A stretch of DNA of 27,660 bases from assembly GCA_945878355.1 (NCBI GenBank), contig CAMCTC010000062.1, positions 1 through 27,660 of the forward strand, written 5' to 3'. Below, in pieces: positions 1 through 7,963 of the stretch; within the stretch, counting starts at the first letter, position 1, and each line of letters opens with the position of its first letter. A program made the translations under genes and the position numbers. Under the pieces are notes generated by a model. It had not been told where the DNA came from and ran no database searches. It was given only the letters and a program-made list of their open reading frames with translations. The stretch comes from Bordetella parapertussis (GTDB lineage: Bacteria; Pseudomonadota; Gammaproteobacteria; Burkholderiales; Burkholderiaceae_C).

Positions 1-272
1 AGATATCGAAACATGAAAGCGCGCCTTCGACCCGGTGGCGTCGTTGCAAATCCTCGCGATACCTCGGGTATCGCTGCGGTTTGCGCCTAGCCATCGGGCC
101 GAATCCATCGCTTTCATCTTGTTTCGATCCTTCCGGGTCGCAGCACTAGTCGACCTCGAACGCGCTGTCATGAGCAGGCCACGACAGGCTGCGGCCGCCA
201 CAAATACCCGAGGCTCGGTCCGGCAAGAGTAGTGCGGTTGGTCAGGACAGGCCATCCGACCGCCTGATCAGG
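1..272. other. Left-edge stretch with no supported gene
   Basis: Nothing convincing is seen before the promoter module at 273. A 65-codon plus-strand frame at 35-232 has no ribosome binding site, no recognisable family and an arginine/alanine-rich composition typical of chance frames in GC-rich DNA. The left edge may hold the tail of an upstream gene, but no frame with family features runs off the edge. Confidence 0.5.
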
Positions 273-339
273 GTTTAGTGAAGCTAAATGTTTTTACCAG
301 TATTCCTGCATTGTCCAAGGCCCAAGCAGTGCCTACATT
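273..339 (+). promoter_or_regulatory. LysR-type operator plus promoter of the alcohol dehydrogenase gene (module copy 1)
   Basis: A perfect interrupted dyad TTTAG-TGAAG-CTAAA at 274-288 fits the T-N11-A pattern of LysR-type regulators. It is followed by a T run (291-295), then TGCATTG (307-313), a -35-like TTGTCC (311-316), a 17-bp spacer and a -10-like TACATT (334-339). The ATG at 370 lies 30 bp beyond the -10. Every element sits at the same offset (2242 bp) in the second copy at 2515-2581, in the same orientation. This repetition is what makes the call credible. Binding by the LysR protein encoded at 1614-2507 is inferred. Confidence 0.7.
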
Positions 340-369
340 CCGGACAACAAAAGCCAGAGACCGCCAACC

Positions 370-1608
370 ATGACGCCCAGCTCCGACCATTCGCCTCAAC
401 ATGAATTCGCCTCGCGCACCTATGCGCTGAAGGTCTATGCAGGCCATGACGCCCTGGCCTCGCTGCCTGGAGAACTGCGCAGCAACAACGCGCGCCGCGC
501 CCTCGTGCTGTGCGGACGCAGCGTGCATGAGCGCTCGACGCTCACGCGTCGGATCGCTGAATTGCTCGGCGACACCTTGGCGGGTGTGTTTCCCGGCATC
601 TCCGAAGGAGCGCCCAGCCAGAGCATCGAAGAGGCCGCTCGGCTCGCTCTGGACCTTGGCGCTGACGCCTTGATCGCGATTGGCGCAGGCAGCGTGATCA
701 AGGGCGCGCGCGTGGTCGCCATGCTCATGGGTGAAAAGCGATCGCTTGAAGACATGGCCACCCGTCATGTCGAAGGCAGAGCACCCATCAGCCAGAAACT
801 GCTCGCGCCCAAGGTGCCGATCTTCAACGTGTTGACATCACCGACATCCGCCCAGAACCGCGGCGGCTCAGCGGTTCGCCACCACGGTGGCGTCCATCAC
901 CTCGAGTTCTTTGATCCGAAGACGCGTCCACGCGCCATTTTTTGGGACAGCGGCGCGCTGGCGACGGCCCCCCTGTCGCTGGTGCGCTCCACCAGCTTCG
1001 AGACCTACTGGTGGGCTCTGATGTGCATGGGTGCTGCCGGCACCGCCAACCCACTGGTGCAGGCCAGCAGATACCAGGCCTGGAACTTGGCGAGGCATGC
1101 CTATCCGCGACTGCGAGACGGCGCTGACGGCGCAGCGCGAATCGACCTCTGTGCTGCAGCGCTGCTGCAAAACCGCGACGAAGAAGACGGCGGGCGGCCC
1201 TTGTCATGCCACCTGCTCGTCCGGGCCGCCTACGCGGTGGCCGTCGCGGTCTTCAACCGCTACCCGGGGCTGACCCAGTCCCATGGCTATGCCGGCATGG
1301 CGCCATCGGTGATCCGTTGCATGGGACATCTTTGTCCTGAAGTGACCGCCGGTATCGGGGCAGCGATCGGACTTCAGGTCGAACCCGACGACACACAACT
1401 CGCAGAGCGGGTGGCGTCAGCGGTGGAGGCCGACTTTTCGGCGCAGGGTTGGCAGGGCTCATTGGCCTTCGCAGGAATTCCTGAGGACGACATGCCAACG
1501 CTGTTGAACTTTGCGCTGCGCAACTTCAACGCCAACCACGATCGGATGCTGAACGACCATGTGGACCTGCTGCGCGAGGCCATCACGCTGGCCGTCGTTG
1601 CCAGATAG
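370..1608 (+). CDS. Divergent iron-containing alcohol dehydrogenase / maleylacetate reductase-like protein
   Basis: 412 residues. The general plan is that of the Fe-ADH superfamily: a nucleotide-binding N-terminal half with GAGSVIKGAR at residues 105-114 in place of the usual GGGS-ID-AK, a Pro-Thr loop near 158-160, then a helical half ending in the typical C-terminal helix. Known members reduce or oxidise C=O/CHOH with NAD(P) and a bound metal. Here the ligand motif usually read as D-x-x-x-H appears as E211-T-Y-W-W215, so one Asp is Glu and one His is Trp. A later His (H305, in SHGYAGM) is kept. Activity is therefore uncertain, and it may be metal-independent like some maleylacetate reductases. 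No strong ribosome binding site precedes the ATG. The upstream promoter module ties the gene to the thiolase operon. Confidence 0.75.
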   Translation: MTPSSDHSPQHEFASRTYALKVYAGHDALASLPGELRSNNARRALVLCGRSVHERSTLTRRIAELLGDTLAGVFPGISEGAPSQSIEEAARLALDLGADALIAIGAGSVIKGARVVAMLMGEKRSLEDMATRHVEGRAPISQKLLAPKVPIFNVLTSPTSAQNRGGSAVRHHGGVHHLEFFDPKTRPRAIFWDSGALATAPLSLVRSTSFETYWWALMCMGAAGTANPLVQASRYQAWNLARHAYPRLRDGADGAARIDLCAAALLQNRDEEDGGRPLSCHLLVRAAYAVAVAVFNRYPGLTQSHGYAGMAPSVIRCMGHLCPEVTAGIGAAIGLQVEPDDTQLAERVASAVEADFSAQGWQGSLAFAGIPEDDMPTLLNFALRNFNANHDRMLNDHVDLLREAITLAVVAR

Positions 1609-1613
1609 TTCGC

Positions 1614-2507
1614 TCAGGACGGCCTGGCGACCTCGTCCAGAATCCAGTCACGGAAGAGGGTGAAGGCGGTGCTGACCGGACCGGCCGCCGACCAGCCGAG
1701 GTAATAGCCGTTTCGGCCACGCGCTCTCAACTCGAAGGGCGCGACCAAACTACCCGCAGCCAGGTTGGACTTGACGTACTCGTACTGAACCATGGCCACG
1801 CCCACGCCGTCGAGTGCGGCCTGTATGGCCAAGGACGAATTACCGAAGGACAGGCTGTTGGCAGGCTTGAGGTCGGGCTCGCCGGCGAGTGTCAACCACT
1901 GATGCCAGTCGTCAACGCGCGGCACCGAGTGCAACAAGGTGAAGGTCGCCAAGTCCCGCACCAGCTTCAATTGGACACCGCCACGAAGCAAGCCCGGACT
2001 GCAAACAGCAAGGAACTCGTCGTCGAACAAGCGAACGCCGGTCACGCCGGGCGGTAGACCAGTGCCAACCCAGGACGCCATGTCGACGCCCTCGGTTTCC
2101 AGTTCGACATCACGGAAACTGGTCATGATCTGAATGTCCAGTTCGGGATGAGCGCCGTGAAAACGCGCCAATCTCGGCATCAACCACTTCTCGGCCAGCG
2201 TGGGCAGCAGTGTCAGCTTCAGCGTCTTGTGGTTGCGCGTCCGGGATATCGAATCTATCGCCAAGCTCATGACATCAAAAGCCTGGGTGAGCTGTGGCCG
2301 CAGCACCTGGCCGGCATCGGTCAGGTCGATAGAGCGGCCCTTGCGCTGAAGAAGCGCCACCCCAATGCTGTCCTCCAACTGCTTGACATGCTGGCTGACC
2401 GCACCCGGCGTGACGCACAACTCGAGCGCCGCCTTGGAAACACTGAGATGCCGCGCAGTTGCCTCGAAAGCGCGCAGGGCCAGCAACGGAAGGTGCGATC
2501 GGTTCAT
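1614..2507 (-). CDS. LysR-family transcriptional regulator, GcvA-like
   Basis: 297 residues, the usual length for the family. The N-terminus carries the winged helix-turn-helix (about residues 18-65: FEATARHLSVSKAA, then TPGAVSQHVKQLE). A periplasmic-binding-protein-like effector domain follows from about 90. The early segment PLLALRAFEATARHLS is typical of the GcvA/AmpR branch. The gene is divergent from the DUF35-thiolase operon and faces the 3' end of the alcohol dehydrogenase gene, with only 5 bp between their stop codons. The palindrome at 2516-2530 begins 9 bp upstream of its own start codon, which fits autoregulation combined with activation of the divergent operon. A GGA lies one base before the ATG, so the start is plausible but not certain. 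The effector is unknown, possibly a pathway CoA ester or acid. Confidence 0.92.
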   Translation of the reverse strand: MNRSHLPLLALRAFEATARHLSVSKAALELCVTPGAVSQHVKQLEDSIGVALLQRKGRSIDLTDAGQVLRPQLTQAFDVMSLAIDSISRTRNHKTLKLTLLPTLAEKWLMPRLARFHGAHPELDIQIMTSFRDVELETEGVDMASWVGTGLPPGVTGVRLFDDEFLAVCSPGLLRGGVQLKLVRDLATFTLLHSVPRVDDWHQWLTLAGEPDLKPANSLSFGNSSLAIQAALDGVGVAMVQYEYVKSNLAAGSLVAPFELRARGRNGYYLGWSAAGPVSTAFTLFRDWILDEVARPS

Positions 2508-2514
2508 TCCTACA

Positions 2515-2581
2515 GTTTAGCGATCCTAAAGCTTTTCAGCAGAAAACATGCATTGATGGTCTCTGGGTCGCGCCCTACATT
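2515..2581 (+). promoter_or_regulatory. LysR-type operator plus promoter of the thiolase operon (module copy 2)
   Basis: The dyad TTTAG-CGATC-CTAAA occupies 2516-2530. It is followed by TTTT (2533-2536), TGCATTG (2549-2555), a -35-like TTGATG (2553-2558), a 17-bp spacer and a -10-like TACATT (2576-2581). The ATG at 2616 lies 34 bp beyond the -10. Bases at matched positions agree with copy 1 in the half-sites, the T run, the A and CAG after it, the TGCATTG box and the -10 box, while the spacers differ. That pattern is expected for a conserved regulator site rather than a recent duplication. Confidence 0.72.
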
Positions 2582-2615
2582 GACGGCTACAGGCAAACAG
2601 GATGGAGACACCGCA

Positions 2616-2996
2616 ATGAGGCTGAAGCAGCGCACGGAATCGCACTTTCGGGAGACGCCCGATGGCATGCTGTTGCTGGCGACTCGCCCAGCCGGCGATG
2701 CAAAGCCGCAGTTCCCGCCACTGGAATTCATGCACGGCGACGCTGTTGTCGAAGATCTTCCGATCGGCCCGGTGGGTGTGCTCTACACCTACAGCATCGT
2801 GCATCTCGGGCGCGACAAGCCGCCTTACGGTTTGGCGATGGTCGACTTTGCGCCGGGCGTGCGGGTGTTCGGCCACATGTGCTTCGAGCCGGGGCAGGAG
2901 CCAGCCTTGGGCGCGGCCATGAAGATCGTCCCACACACCTTGCCGGATGGCCAGGCCGACTATGCGTTCGCGGCACTCGCGGGGGCATCGGCATGA
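2616..2996 (+). CDS. DUF35-type OB-fold protein lacking the zinc ribbon, thiolase partner
   Basis: 126 residues. The ATG at 2616 is preceded by GGAG at 2604-2607. The same frame stays open upstream, but that part is antisense to the LysR gene. The region around residues 30-65 (QFPP, then GVLYTYSIVH) and the following beta-rich part match the OB-fold proteins that pair with SCP2-type thiolases. In most relatives an N-terminal zinc ribbon with four cysteines precedes QFPP. Here that segment (LLLATRPAGDAKPQFPP, residues 19-35) contains no cysteine, and the only Cys in the protein is C89. The stop codon overlaps the thiolase start as ATGA (2993-2996), implying translational coupling. The presumed role is as a subunit that completes or stabilises the thiolase, perhaps by binding CoA. 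No catalytic function is evident. Confidence 0.8.
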   Translation: MRLKQRTESHFRETPDGMLLLATRPAGDAKPQFPPLEFMHGDAVVEDLPIGPVGVLYTYSIVHLGRDKPPYGLAMVDFAPGVRVFGHMCFEPGQEPALGAAMKIVPHTLPDGQADYAFAALAGASA

Positions 2997-4129
2997 AGGA
3001 GCCCCTCATCACCGGCGTGGGTATTTCTGACTTCGGACGTTTTCCTCACCTGACCGAAGAGGCATTGGCCCAGGTTGCGATTCTCGATGCACTCGCTGAC
3101 GCCGGGCTAGCGATTGGCGACGTGCAAGCGTTCTATTGCGGCAACGCCGCAGGCGGCAATCTGCCGGGACAGCGCAGCCTGCGCGAACTGCACACCGATG
3201 GGCAACCGGTCTTCAACATCGACAACGCCTGTTCCAGCGGTGCCACGGCCCTGCACCTAGCATTGCAGGCCATCCGTTCGGGCGCGCACGACACGGTGGT
3301 CGTGTTCGGCATGGATCAGCTCAGCAAGCTGGGCGGTGGCGCGCTGCCCTTGAACCAGCGCGACTGGAACAACCGGCGCGGCATGATCATGCCCGCGCTG
3401 TATGCGATGCGCGCAAAACGGTACATGCACGAGTACGGCGTCCCGGCGTCCGCGCTGGCCGATGTCTCGGTGAAAAACCGCCGGCATGGCGCGCTGAACC
3501 CGATCGCGACCTTCTGCAAAGTCGTGACGCGCGAAGAGGTGCTGGCCTCCAGGCCGGTGGCCGAACCACTGACCTTGCTCCAGTGCTGCCCGGCAGTGGT
3601 CGACGGCGCCGCCGCCGTGGTGTTGACGACCAGGCCGACCCGAGGCAAAGCCAAGCCTGTCCGGGTACTGGCATCGGTCGTGCAATCGGGCATCTTCGAA
3701 TCGGGCCCGGTCGACATGACCGAGGCCGAAATCACCGCTCGAACCGCCCGCATGGCCTACCAGCAGGCAGGCGTGGGGCCGACCGACCTCAGCCTGATCG
3801 AGTTGCACGACGCCTTCACCATCTCCGAGCTGCTTTACTACGAGGCACTGGGTCTTTGCGGCCGCGGTGAAGCGCAGCACTTGCTGGCCAGCGGCGCCAC
3901 CGCCTTGGGCGGGCGCATTCCCGTCAACCCGAGTGGCGGCCTGATCGCCAAGGGCCATCCGCCCGGCGCCACCGGCGTCGCCCAGATCGTCGAAATCTGC
4001 GAGCAGATCCAGCAACGCTCAGGCAAGCGCCAGGTGCCGGGCGCCCGGATCGGGCTCAGCCAGGTCACTGGCGGAGGCATCTGGGGTGTTGACCACGCCG
4101 CCTGCTCGATCCACATCCTTTCGGCCTGA
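2993..4129 (+). CDS. SCP2/SCP-x-type thiolase (acetyl-CoA acetyltransferase family)
   Basis: 378 residues. The start is the ATG overlapping the DUF35 stop. It opens with ITGVGISDFGR, typical of the SCP2-thiolase branch. The nucleophile is C80 in NACSSGATALHLAL, followed by H272 in the LHDAFTI motif and H322 in NPSGGLIAKGHPPGATG. These are the expected Cys/His active-site elements for thiolysis of a beta-ketoacyl-CoA, or the reverse Claisen condensation. The canonical second Cys near the C-terminus (CxG) is not present, as in other SCP2-type members. The DUF35 partner immediately upstream is the usual companion of this type. With the SDR, hydratase and CoA transferase downstream, it probably carries out the final cleavage of a beta-oxidation-like route. 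The substrate cannot be read from sequence. Confidence 0.88.
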   Translation: MKEPLITGVGISDFGRFPHLTEEALAQVAILDALADAGLAIGDVQAFYCGNAAGGNLPGQRSLRELHTDGQPVFNIDNACSSGATALHLALQAIRSGAHDTVVVFGMDQLSKLGGGALPLNQRDWNNRRGMIMPALYAMRAKRYMHEYGVPASALADVSVKNRRHGALNPIATFCKVVTREEVLASRPVAEPLTLLQCCPAVVDGAAAVVLTTRPTRGKAKPVRVLASVVQSGIFESGPVDMTEAEITARTARMAYQQAGVGPTDLSLIELHDAFTISELLYYEALGLCGRGEAQHLLASGATALGGRIPVNPSGGLIAKGHPPGATGVAQIVEICEQIQQRSGKRQVPGARIGLSQVTGGGIWGVDHAACSIHILSA

Positions 4130-4145
4130 CGCCTCGGAGACCACG

Positions 4146-4937
4146 ATGACCCTAGCCAACACCCAGCAGGAATCCTATTTGCCCGAGTCCCTCCAGGGCA
4201 TGACGGCCATCGTCACCGGTGGCGCCAGCGGCATCGGGCTGGGCATCGCGCGCGACCTGGCCAGCCAGGGTTGCCGCATCGCGATCTGGGACCTCAACCC
4301 CGAAGCCCTGAGCGCAGCCACGTCGGCGCTGCGCGCAGCGGGTGCTGAGGTTCACCCGCAGCAGCTCAGCGTCACGTCCGAGGAAGACGTTGCCCGCGCA
4401 GTGGCACAACTGCACGCTGAAACCGGACGCATCGACATCCTCGTCAACAACGCCGGCATTGGCGGGGATCGATTGATCTCGAAGATGGACCTCGATTTCT
4501 GGCAACGGGTGATCGAGACCAACCTGACTTCGCAATTCATTTGCTGCAAGACGGTGGTGCCGCACATGGTGGCACGGGGCTTTGGCCGCATCATCAACAT
4601 TTCGTCCCGTGCTTGGCTGGGCAACCGGGGCCAGGCCAGTTATTCGGCGTCCAAAGGCGGTGTCGTGAGTTTCACGCGCAGCCTGGCATTGGAGTACGCG
4701 CGCAATGGCATCACCGCCAATGCCATTGCACCGGGGATCATCGAAACGCCACTGTTCGAGACCATCACCGAAAAGGTCAAGGACGACCTGAAGCGAACGG
4801 TGCCGGTTCAGCGCATAGGCAGCGCCGAGGATGTGGCGCAGGCGGTGCGCTTCTTCGCTCAACCGTCGTCGAGCTACATCACGGGTCAGCTGCTCTACGT
4901 CTGTGGCGGTCGCAGCCTGAGCAGTGCGTCTGTCTGA
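4146..4937 (+). CDS. Short-chain dehydrogenase/reductase (FabG-like 3-hydroxyacyl dehydrogenase candidate)
   Basis: 263 residues starting at ATG 4146, with GGAGA at 4136-4140. An in-frame ATG at 4086 lies inside the thiolase gene and has no ribosome binding site. Classical SDR motifs are intact: TGGASGIG at 24-31 (Rossmann dinucleotide binding), NNAG at 101-104, the catalytic Ser near 153-154, and Y166-x-x-x-K170. An Asp after the second beta strand (IWDLN) favours NAD(H) over NADP(H). In context it would oxidise a 3-hydroxyacyl-CoA to the 3-ketoacyl-CoA that the upstream thiolase cleaves. Another alcohol substrate is possible. Confidence 0.9.
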   Translation: MTLANTQQESYLPESLQGMTAIVTGGASGIGLGIARDLASQGCRIAIWDLNPEALSAATSALRAAGAEVHPQQLSVTSEEDVARAVAQLHAETGRIDILVNNAGIGGDRLISKMDLDFWQRVIETNLTSQFICCKTVVPHMVARGFGRIINISSRAWLGNRGQASYSASKGGVVSFTRSLALEYARNGITANAIAPGIIETPLFETITEKVKDDLKRTVPVQRIGSAEDVAQAVRFFAQPSSSYITGQLLYVCGGRSLSSASV

Positions 4938-4965
4938 GCATGACCCTGCACCGAGGACCTCCGAC

Positions 4966-5946
4966 ATGTTGACAAGACGCTCCGCCATGGCTTTTACGTC
5001 GCTCACTCTGCTTGGCGGCACAGCGACCTCAGCGACTGCACAGCCGGACTTTCCCGCCAAGCCTGTCCGATTGATCGTGCCGTTCCCGCCTGGCGGCGGC
5101 ACCGATGCCGTTGCGCGCATGGTGTCGCAGAAATTGGCGCTTGCCTTGGGCCAGCCCGTGGTGGTCGAGAACAAGGCTGGTGCCGGCACCACCATCGGCT
5201 TGGCCGAAGTGGCACGGTCCGCAGCCGATGGCTACACCCTCGGGGTCGGTGGCACCAGCGATCCGCTGTTGCACCTGCTCTACGAGAACTTGCCGTTCAA
5301 CCCGACCAACGACCTGGTTTTTGTGTCCACCTTGGCCAGCTCAACCATCGTTCTGGCGGTGGGCGCGAACCTGCCCGCGAAGAACGTCAGCGAGTTCATC
5401 GCGCTGGCAAAGAGCAGCGCCGCAGCCCCTTTGGGCTACGCCTCAGTGGGCGTGTCGTCACCGCACCATCTCGCGGGCATCCATTTCTCGTCGGTATCGG
5501 GCGCGCCCTTGACCCACGTGCCCTACAAGGGCACCGCGCCTGCGCTGACCGATCTGGTGGGCGGCCACATCCCGGCCGGCATGCTGGGCCTGCCGTCGGT
5601 GTTGCCGTTTTCCCGCAGCGGCAAGCTGCGCATCCTGGGCGTGGCATCGGCCAAAAGGTCGCCGCTTGCGCCTGATATCCCGACCATCGCCGAGGCCGGT
5701 CTCAAGGGTTTCGAAGCCGGGTTCTGGTACCACGTCGTGGTTCCCAGGGGCACACCCAAACCCATCATCGACCGTCTGCGGCTCGAGATCGACAAAGTGG
5801 TCTCGAGCAACGAAATGAAGGACACGATGGCCAAGAGTGGATTCGAAGCGTTGATGCTGACGCCAGAAGAGTCGGACCGGGCCCTCAAGGAAGACACCGC
5901 ACGTTGGACCAAGATCATCCGTGAAAACAACATTCGCGGCTCGTAG
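4966..5946 (+). CDS. Bug-family tripartite tricarboxylate transporter solute-binding protein
   Basis: 326 residues starting at ATG 4966, with GAGGA at 4953-4957. The N-terminus (LTRRSAMAFTSLTLLGG, ending at a TAQ-P processing site near residue 26) is a secretion signal with a twin-arginine flavour. The mature protein starts with the hallmark KPVRLIVPFPPGGGTD, then has VVVENKAGAGTTIG and VPYKGTAPALTDLVGG, all Bug/TctC signatures. Bug proteins bind carboxylates such as succinate, aromatic acids or amino acids in the periplasm. No TctA/TctB membrane genes are present, as is common for Bug genes in Burkholderiales, so it may serve a remote permease or act as a sensor. Its position between catabolic enzymes suggests it captures the substrate acid of this operon. 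Confidence 0.92.
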   Translation: MLTRRSAMAFTSLTLLGGTATSATAQPDFPAKPVRLIVPFPPGGGTDAVARMVSQKLALALGQPVVVENKAGAGTTIGLAEVARSAADGYTLGVGGTSDPLLHLLYENLPFNPTNDLVFVSTLASSTIVLAVGANLPAKNVSEFIALAKSSAAAPLGYASVGVSSPHHLAGIHFSSVSGAPLTHVPYKGTAPALTDLVGGHIPAGMLGLPSVLPFSRSGKLRILGVASAKRSPLAPDIPTIAEAGLKGFEAGFWYHVVVPRGTPKPIIDRLRLEIDKVVSSNEMKDTMAKSGFEALMLTPEESDRALKEDTARWTKIIRENNIRGS

Positions 5947-5973
5947 GCCGACCTCGAGCCAGAAAGCCATTCC

Positions 5974-7176
5974 ATGTTGAACCGCTCATTGGCAGGCATG
6001 AAGGTGATCGACTTCACCCAGATCGCTGCCGGCCCCACCTGCACCATGATGTTGGCCGATCTCGGCGCCGACGTCATCAAGGTTGAATCGCTCACCGGGG
6101 AACTCGGACGCGGATTTGTGCCGTGCATCAACGGCGAGAGCGTCACCTTCATGTCGCTCAACCGCAACAAGCGCAGCGTCGCGCTGGATTTGAAAGACCC
6201 CGAGCACAGGCGTCTGTGCGGGGAACTCTTGGCCACCGCAGATGTCGTGGTCGAGAGCTTCCGGCCTGGCGTGATGAAACGCCTGCAACTCGGCTATGAG
6301 GATCTGGCAGCAAGCAACCCGCGCCTGGTCTATTGCTCGGTCTCGGCCTACGGACAGACCGGGCCCTGGAAAGACAAGCCGGGCGTCGATGGCGTCATTC
6401 AGGCGGTGTCGGGCCTGATGAGCGTGACCGGGTCCGCCGGTGCGCCGCCCTGCAAGGTGCAGGTGCCCGTCGTCGACATGGTGACCGGTTACCTGGCGGC
6501 AGTGGCGGTGCTGGCGGCCTTGAACCAACGGCAGAGTGGAGGTCGAGGCCAGTACATCGATGTCAGCATGTTCGGCAGTGCCATCGCGTTGCAGCAGTCT
6601 GCCTTCGCGTCCTACCTGGCGGACGACATCGTGCCTGAGCGCATTGGCAGTGCCGCCCCGTATGCCGCGCCCAACGAGGCACTGCGCTGCGCCGATGGCT
6701 GGATCATGGTGGCCGCGTACCACCCCGTCCGGTGGCTGGCCTTGTGCGAAACGGTGGGCGCGCCTGAGTTGGCCGCCGACCCCCGGTTCGCAGATCTGCC
6801 CAGTCGTATCGCCAACCGCGCGGCCCTGGTCCAGGCGCTGGAGGAATTCATGCGCCTGGGATCCAAAGCGGAGTGGCTGCGCAAGTTCGAAGCCGTCGAC
6901 ATCATCTGTGCGCCCATCAACGATTACGCCGAGGTGGTCAACTCGCCGCCCTACGTCGGCGCGGCCATCTCCGAGCAAATCGGTCATCCCGCGGCCGGGG
7001 CGATCAGGATGCCTCGATTCCCCCTCGCACCCAGAGACGCTGCGCAAGCGCCCAGTCGTGCCCCACCGATGCTGGGCGAGCACACGCACGAGGTGCTGGC
7101 CGAACTGGGTTGCTCGGATGAGCGGCTGGCTCGGGCCTTCGCCCGCCAGGGAACTTCCCTCTTTCCACAGGACTAG
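5974..7176 (+). CDS. CaiB/BaiF (class III) CoA-transferase
   Basis: 400 residues, normal for the family. The N-terminal motif VIDFTQIAAGPTCTMMLADLGAD (about residues 11-33) and LNRNKRSVALDLK (62-74) are characteristic. D139 in KPGVDGVIQA matches the catalytic aspartate that forms the aspartyl-CoA anhydride in formyl-CoA transferase-type enzymes. The protein has the two-domain interlocked-dimer fold. In this operon it most likely activates a carboxylic acid by CoA transfer from another acyl-CoA, which would explain the absence of an acyl-CoA ligase. It lies 27 bp after the Bug gene and 2 bp before the enoyl-CoA hydratase gene, so co-transcription is likely. Confidence 0.93.
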   Translation: MLNRSLAGMKVIDFTQIAAGPTCTMMLADLGADVIKVESLTGELGRGFVPCINGESVTFMSLNRNKRSVALDLKDPEHRRLCGELLATADVVVESFRPGVMKRLQLGYEDLAASNPRLVYCSVSAYGQTGPWKDKPGVDGVIQAVSGLMSVTGSAGAPPCKVQVPVVDMVTGYLAAVAVLAALNQRQSGGRGQYIDVSMFGSAIALQQSAFASYLADDIVPERIGSAAPYAAPNEALRCADGWIMVAAYHPVRWLALCETVGAPELAADPRFADLPSRIANRAALVQALEEFMRLGSKAEWLRKFEAVDIICAPINDYAEVVNSPPYVGAAISEQIGHPAAGAIRMPRFPLAPRDAAQAPSRAPPMLGEHTHEVLAELGCSDERLARAFARQGTSLFPQD

Positions 7177-7178
7177 AC

Positions 7179-7955
7179 ATGCCAGTTTCCATCGAGGTCA
7201 AGGACTTCGTCGCCACCGTCTTGTTGGACCGACCCGAAGCGATGAATGCGCTCGACCTTGAATCGGTCAGCGAACTGCACGCGGCCTGGGACCGCATCTC
7301 GAACGACGACAGCATTCGCGTGGCCATTCTCACCGGCGCGGGCGAACGCGCCTTCTGCACTGGTGCAGACCTCAAGAAAACGATGCCGCCGCGCGAGAGC
7401 TTCGCCGAGTTGCACTTTGGCGCTGCCAAGACCCAGGCCGGGCTCGCCAATCTGCAGACCGGCAAACCCGTGATCGCCGCCATCAATGGCTTCGCACTCG
7501 GCGGAGGTCTGGAACTCGCTTTGCAGTGCGACATCCGTATCGCGTCCAACAACGCCGTGTTCGGCTTGCCCGAGGTCTGCATCGGGAGCATTCCTGGCGC
7601 CGGCGGTACCCAACGGCTGATCCGAGCGATCGGACAGTCGGATGCCATGCTGATGCTGTTGACGGGCTCGCGCATCGATGCCGTCGAGGCCTTGCGCATC
7701 GGACTGGTCAGCCGCGTCGTGGCCGCCGCCGATCTGCAGGAACTGGCGCAGGCGCTGGCGCGCCAGATCGCTGGCAACGCGCCCTTGGCTGTATTGGCCG
7801 TCAAGCGCCTGGCCACGATGGGGCGCGAGTTGAACCTGCCAGCGGGTCTCGAACTGGAGCAACAGGCGTTTGGCGTTCTGCGCGACAGCGAAGATCGCCT
7901 GGAAGGGCGGAGAGCCTTCTCGGAAAAGCGCAAGCCAGCCTTCAAAGGCAGGTAG
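7179..7955 (+). CDS. Enoyl-CoA hydratase/isomerase family, both hydratase glutamates present
   Basis: 258 residues, typical of crotonase-fold enzymes. The oxyanion-hole segments are present: GERAFCTGADLKK near 55-67 and NGFALGGGLELALQCD near 103-118. The two acid residues used for syn-hydration of 2-enoyl-CoA in classical hydratases are conserved: E112 (GGGLE) and E132 (FGLPE). They are followed by the SIPGAGGTQRL motif. It is therefore probably a true hydratase, or a closely related methylglutaconyl/aromatic enoyl-CoA hydratase. It starts 2 bp after the CoA-transferase stop. With the SDR and thiolase it gives hydration, oxidation and thiolysis. No acyl-CoA dehydrogenase is in the window, so the substrate may enter already unsaturated. 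Confidence 0.92.
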   Translation: MPVSIEVKDFVATVLLDRPEAMNALDLESVSELHAAWDRISNDDSIRVAILTGAGERAFCTGADLKKTMPPRESFAELHFGAAKTQAGLANLQTGKPVIAAINGFALGGGLELALQCDIRIASNNAVFGLPEVCIGSIPGAGGTQRLIRAIGQSDAMLMLLTGSRIDAVEALRIGLVSRVVAAADLQELAQALARQIAGNAPLAVLAVKRLATMGRELNLPAGLELEQQAFGVLRDSEDRLEGRRAFSEKRKPAFKGR

Positions 7956-7963
7956 GCCAGGCC

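Noticed and set aside
35..232. Open frame of 65 codons near the left edge
   Set aside because: No ribosome binding site, no family features, and arginine/alanine-rich composition typical of chance frames.
2148..2615. In-frame upstream extension of the DUF35 gene
   Set aside because: It lies antisense to the LysR gene; OB-fold similarity and the GGAG site support the start at 2616.
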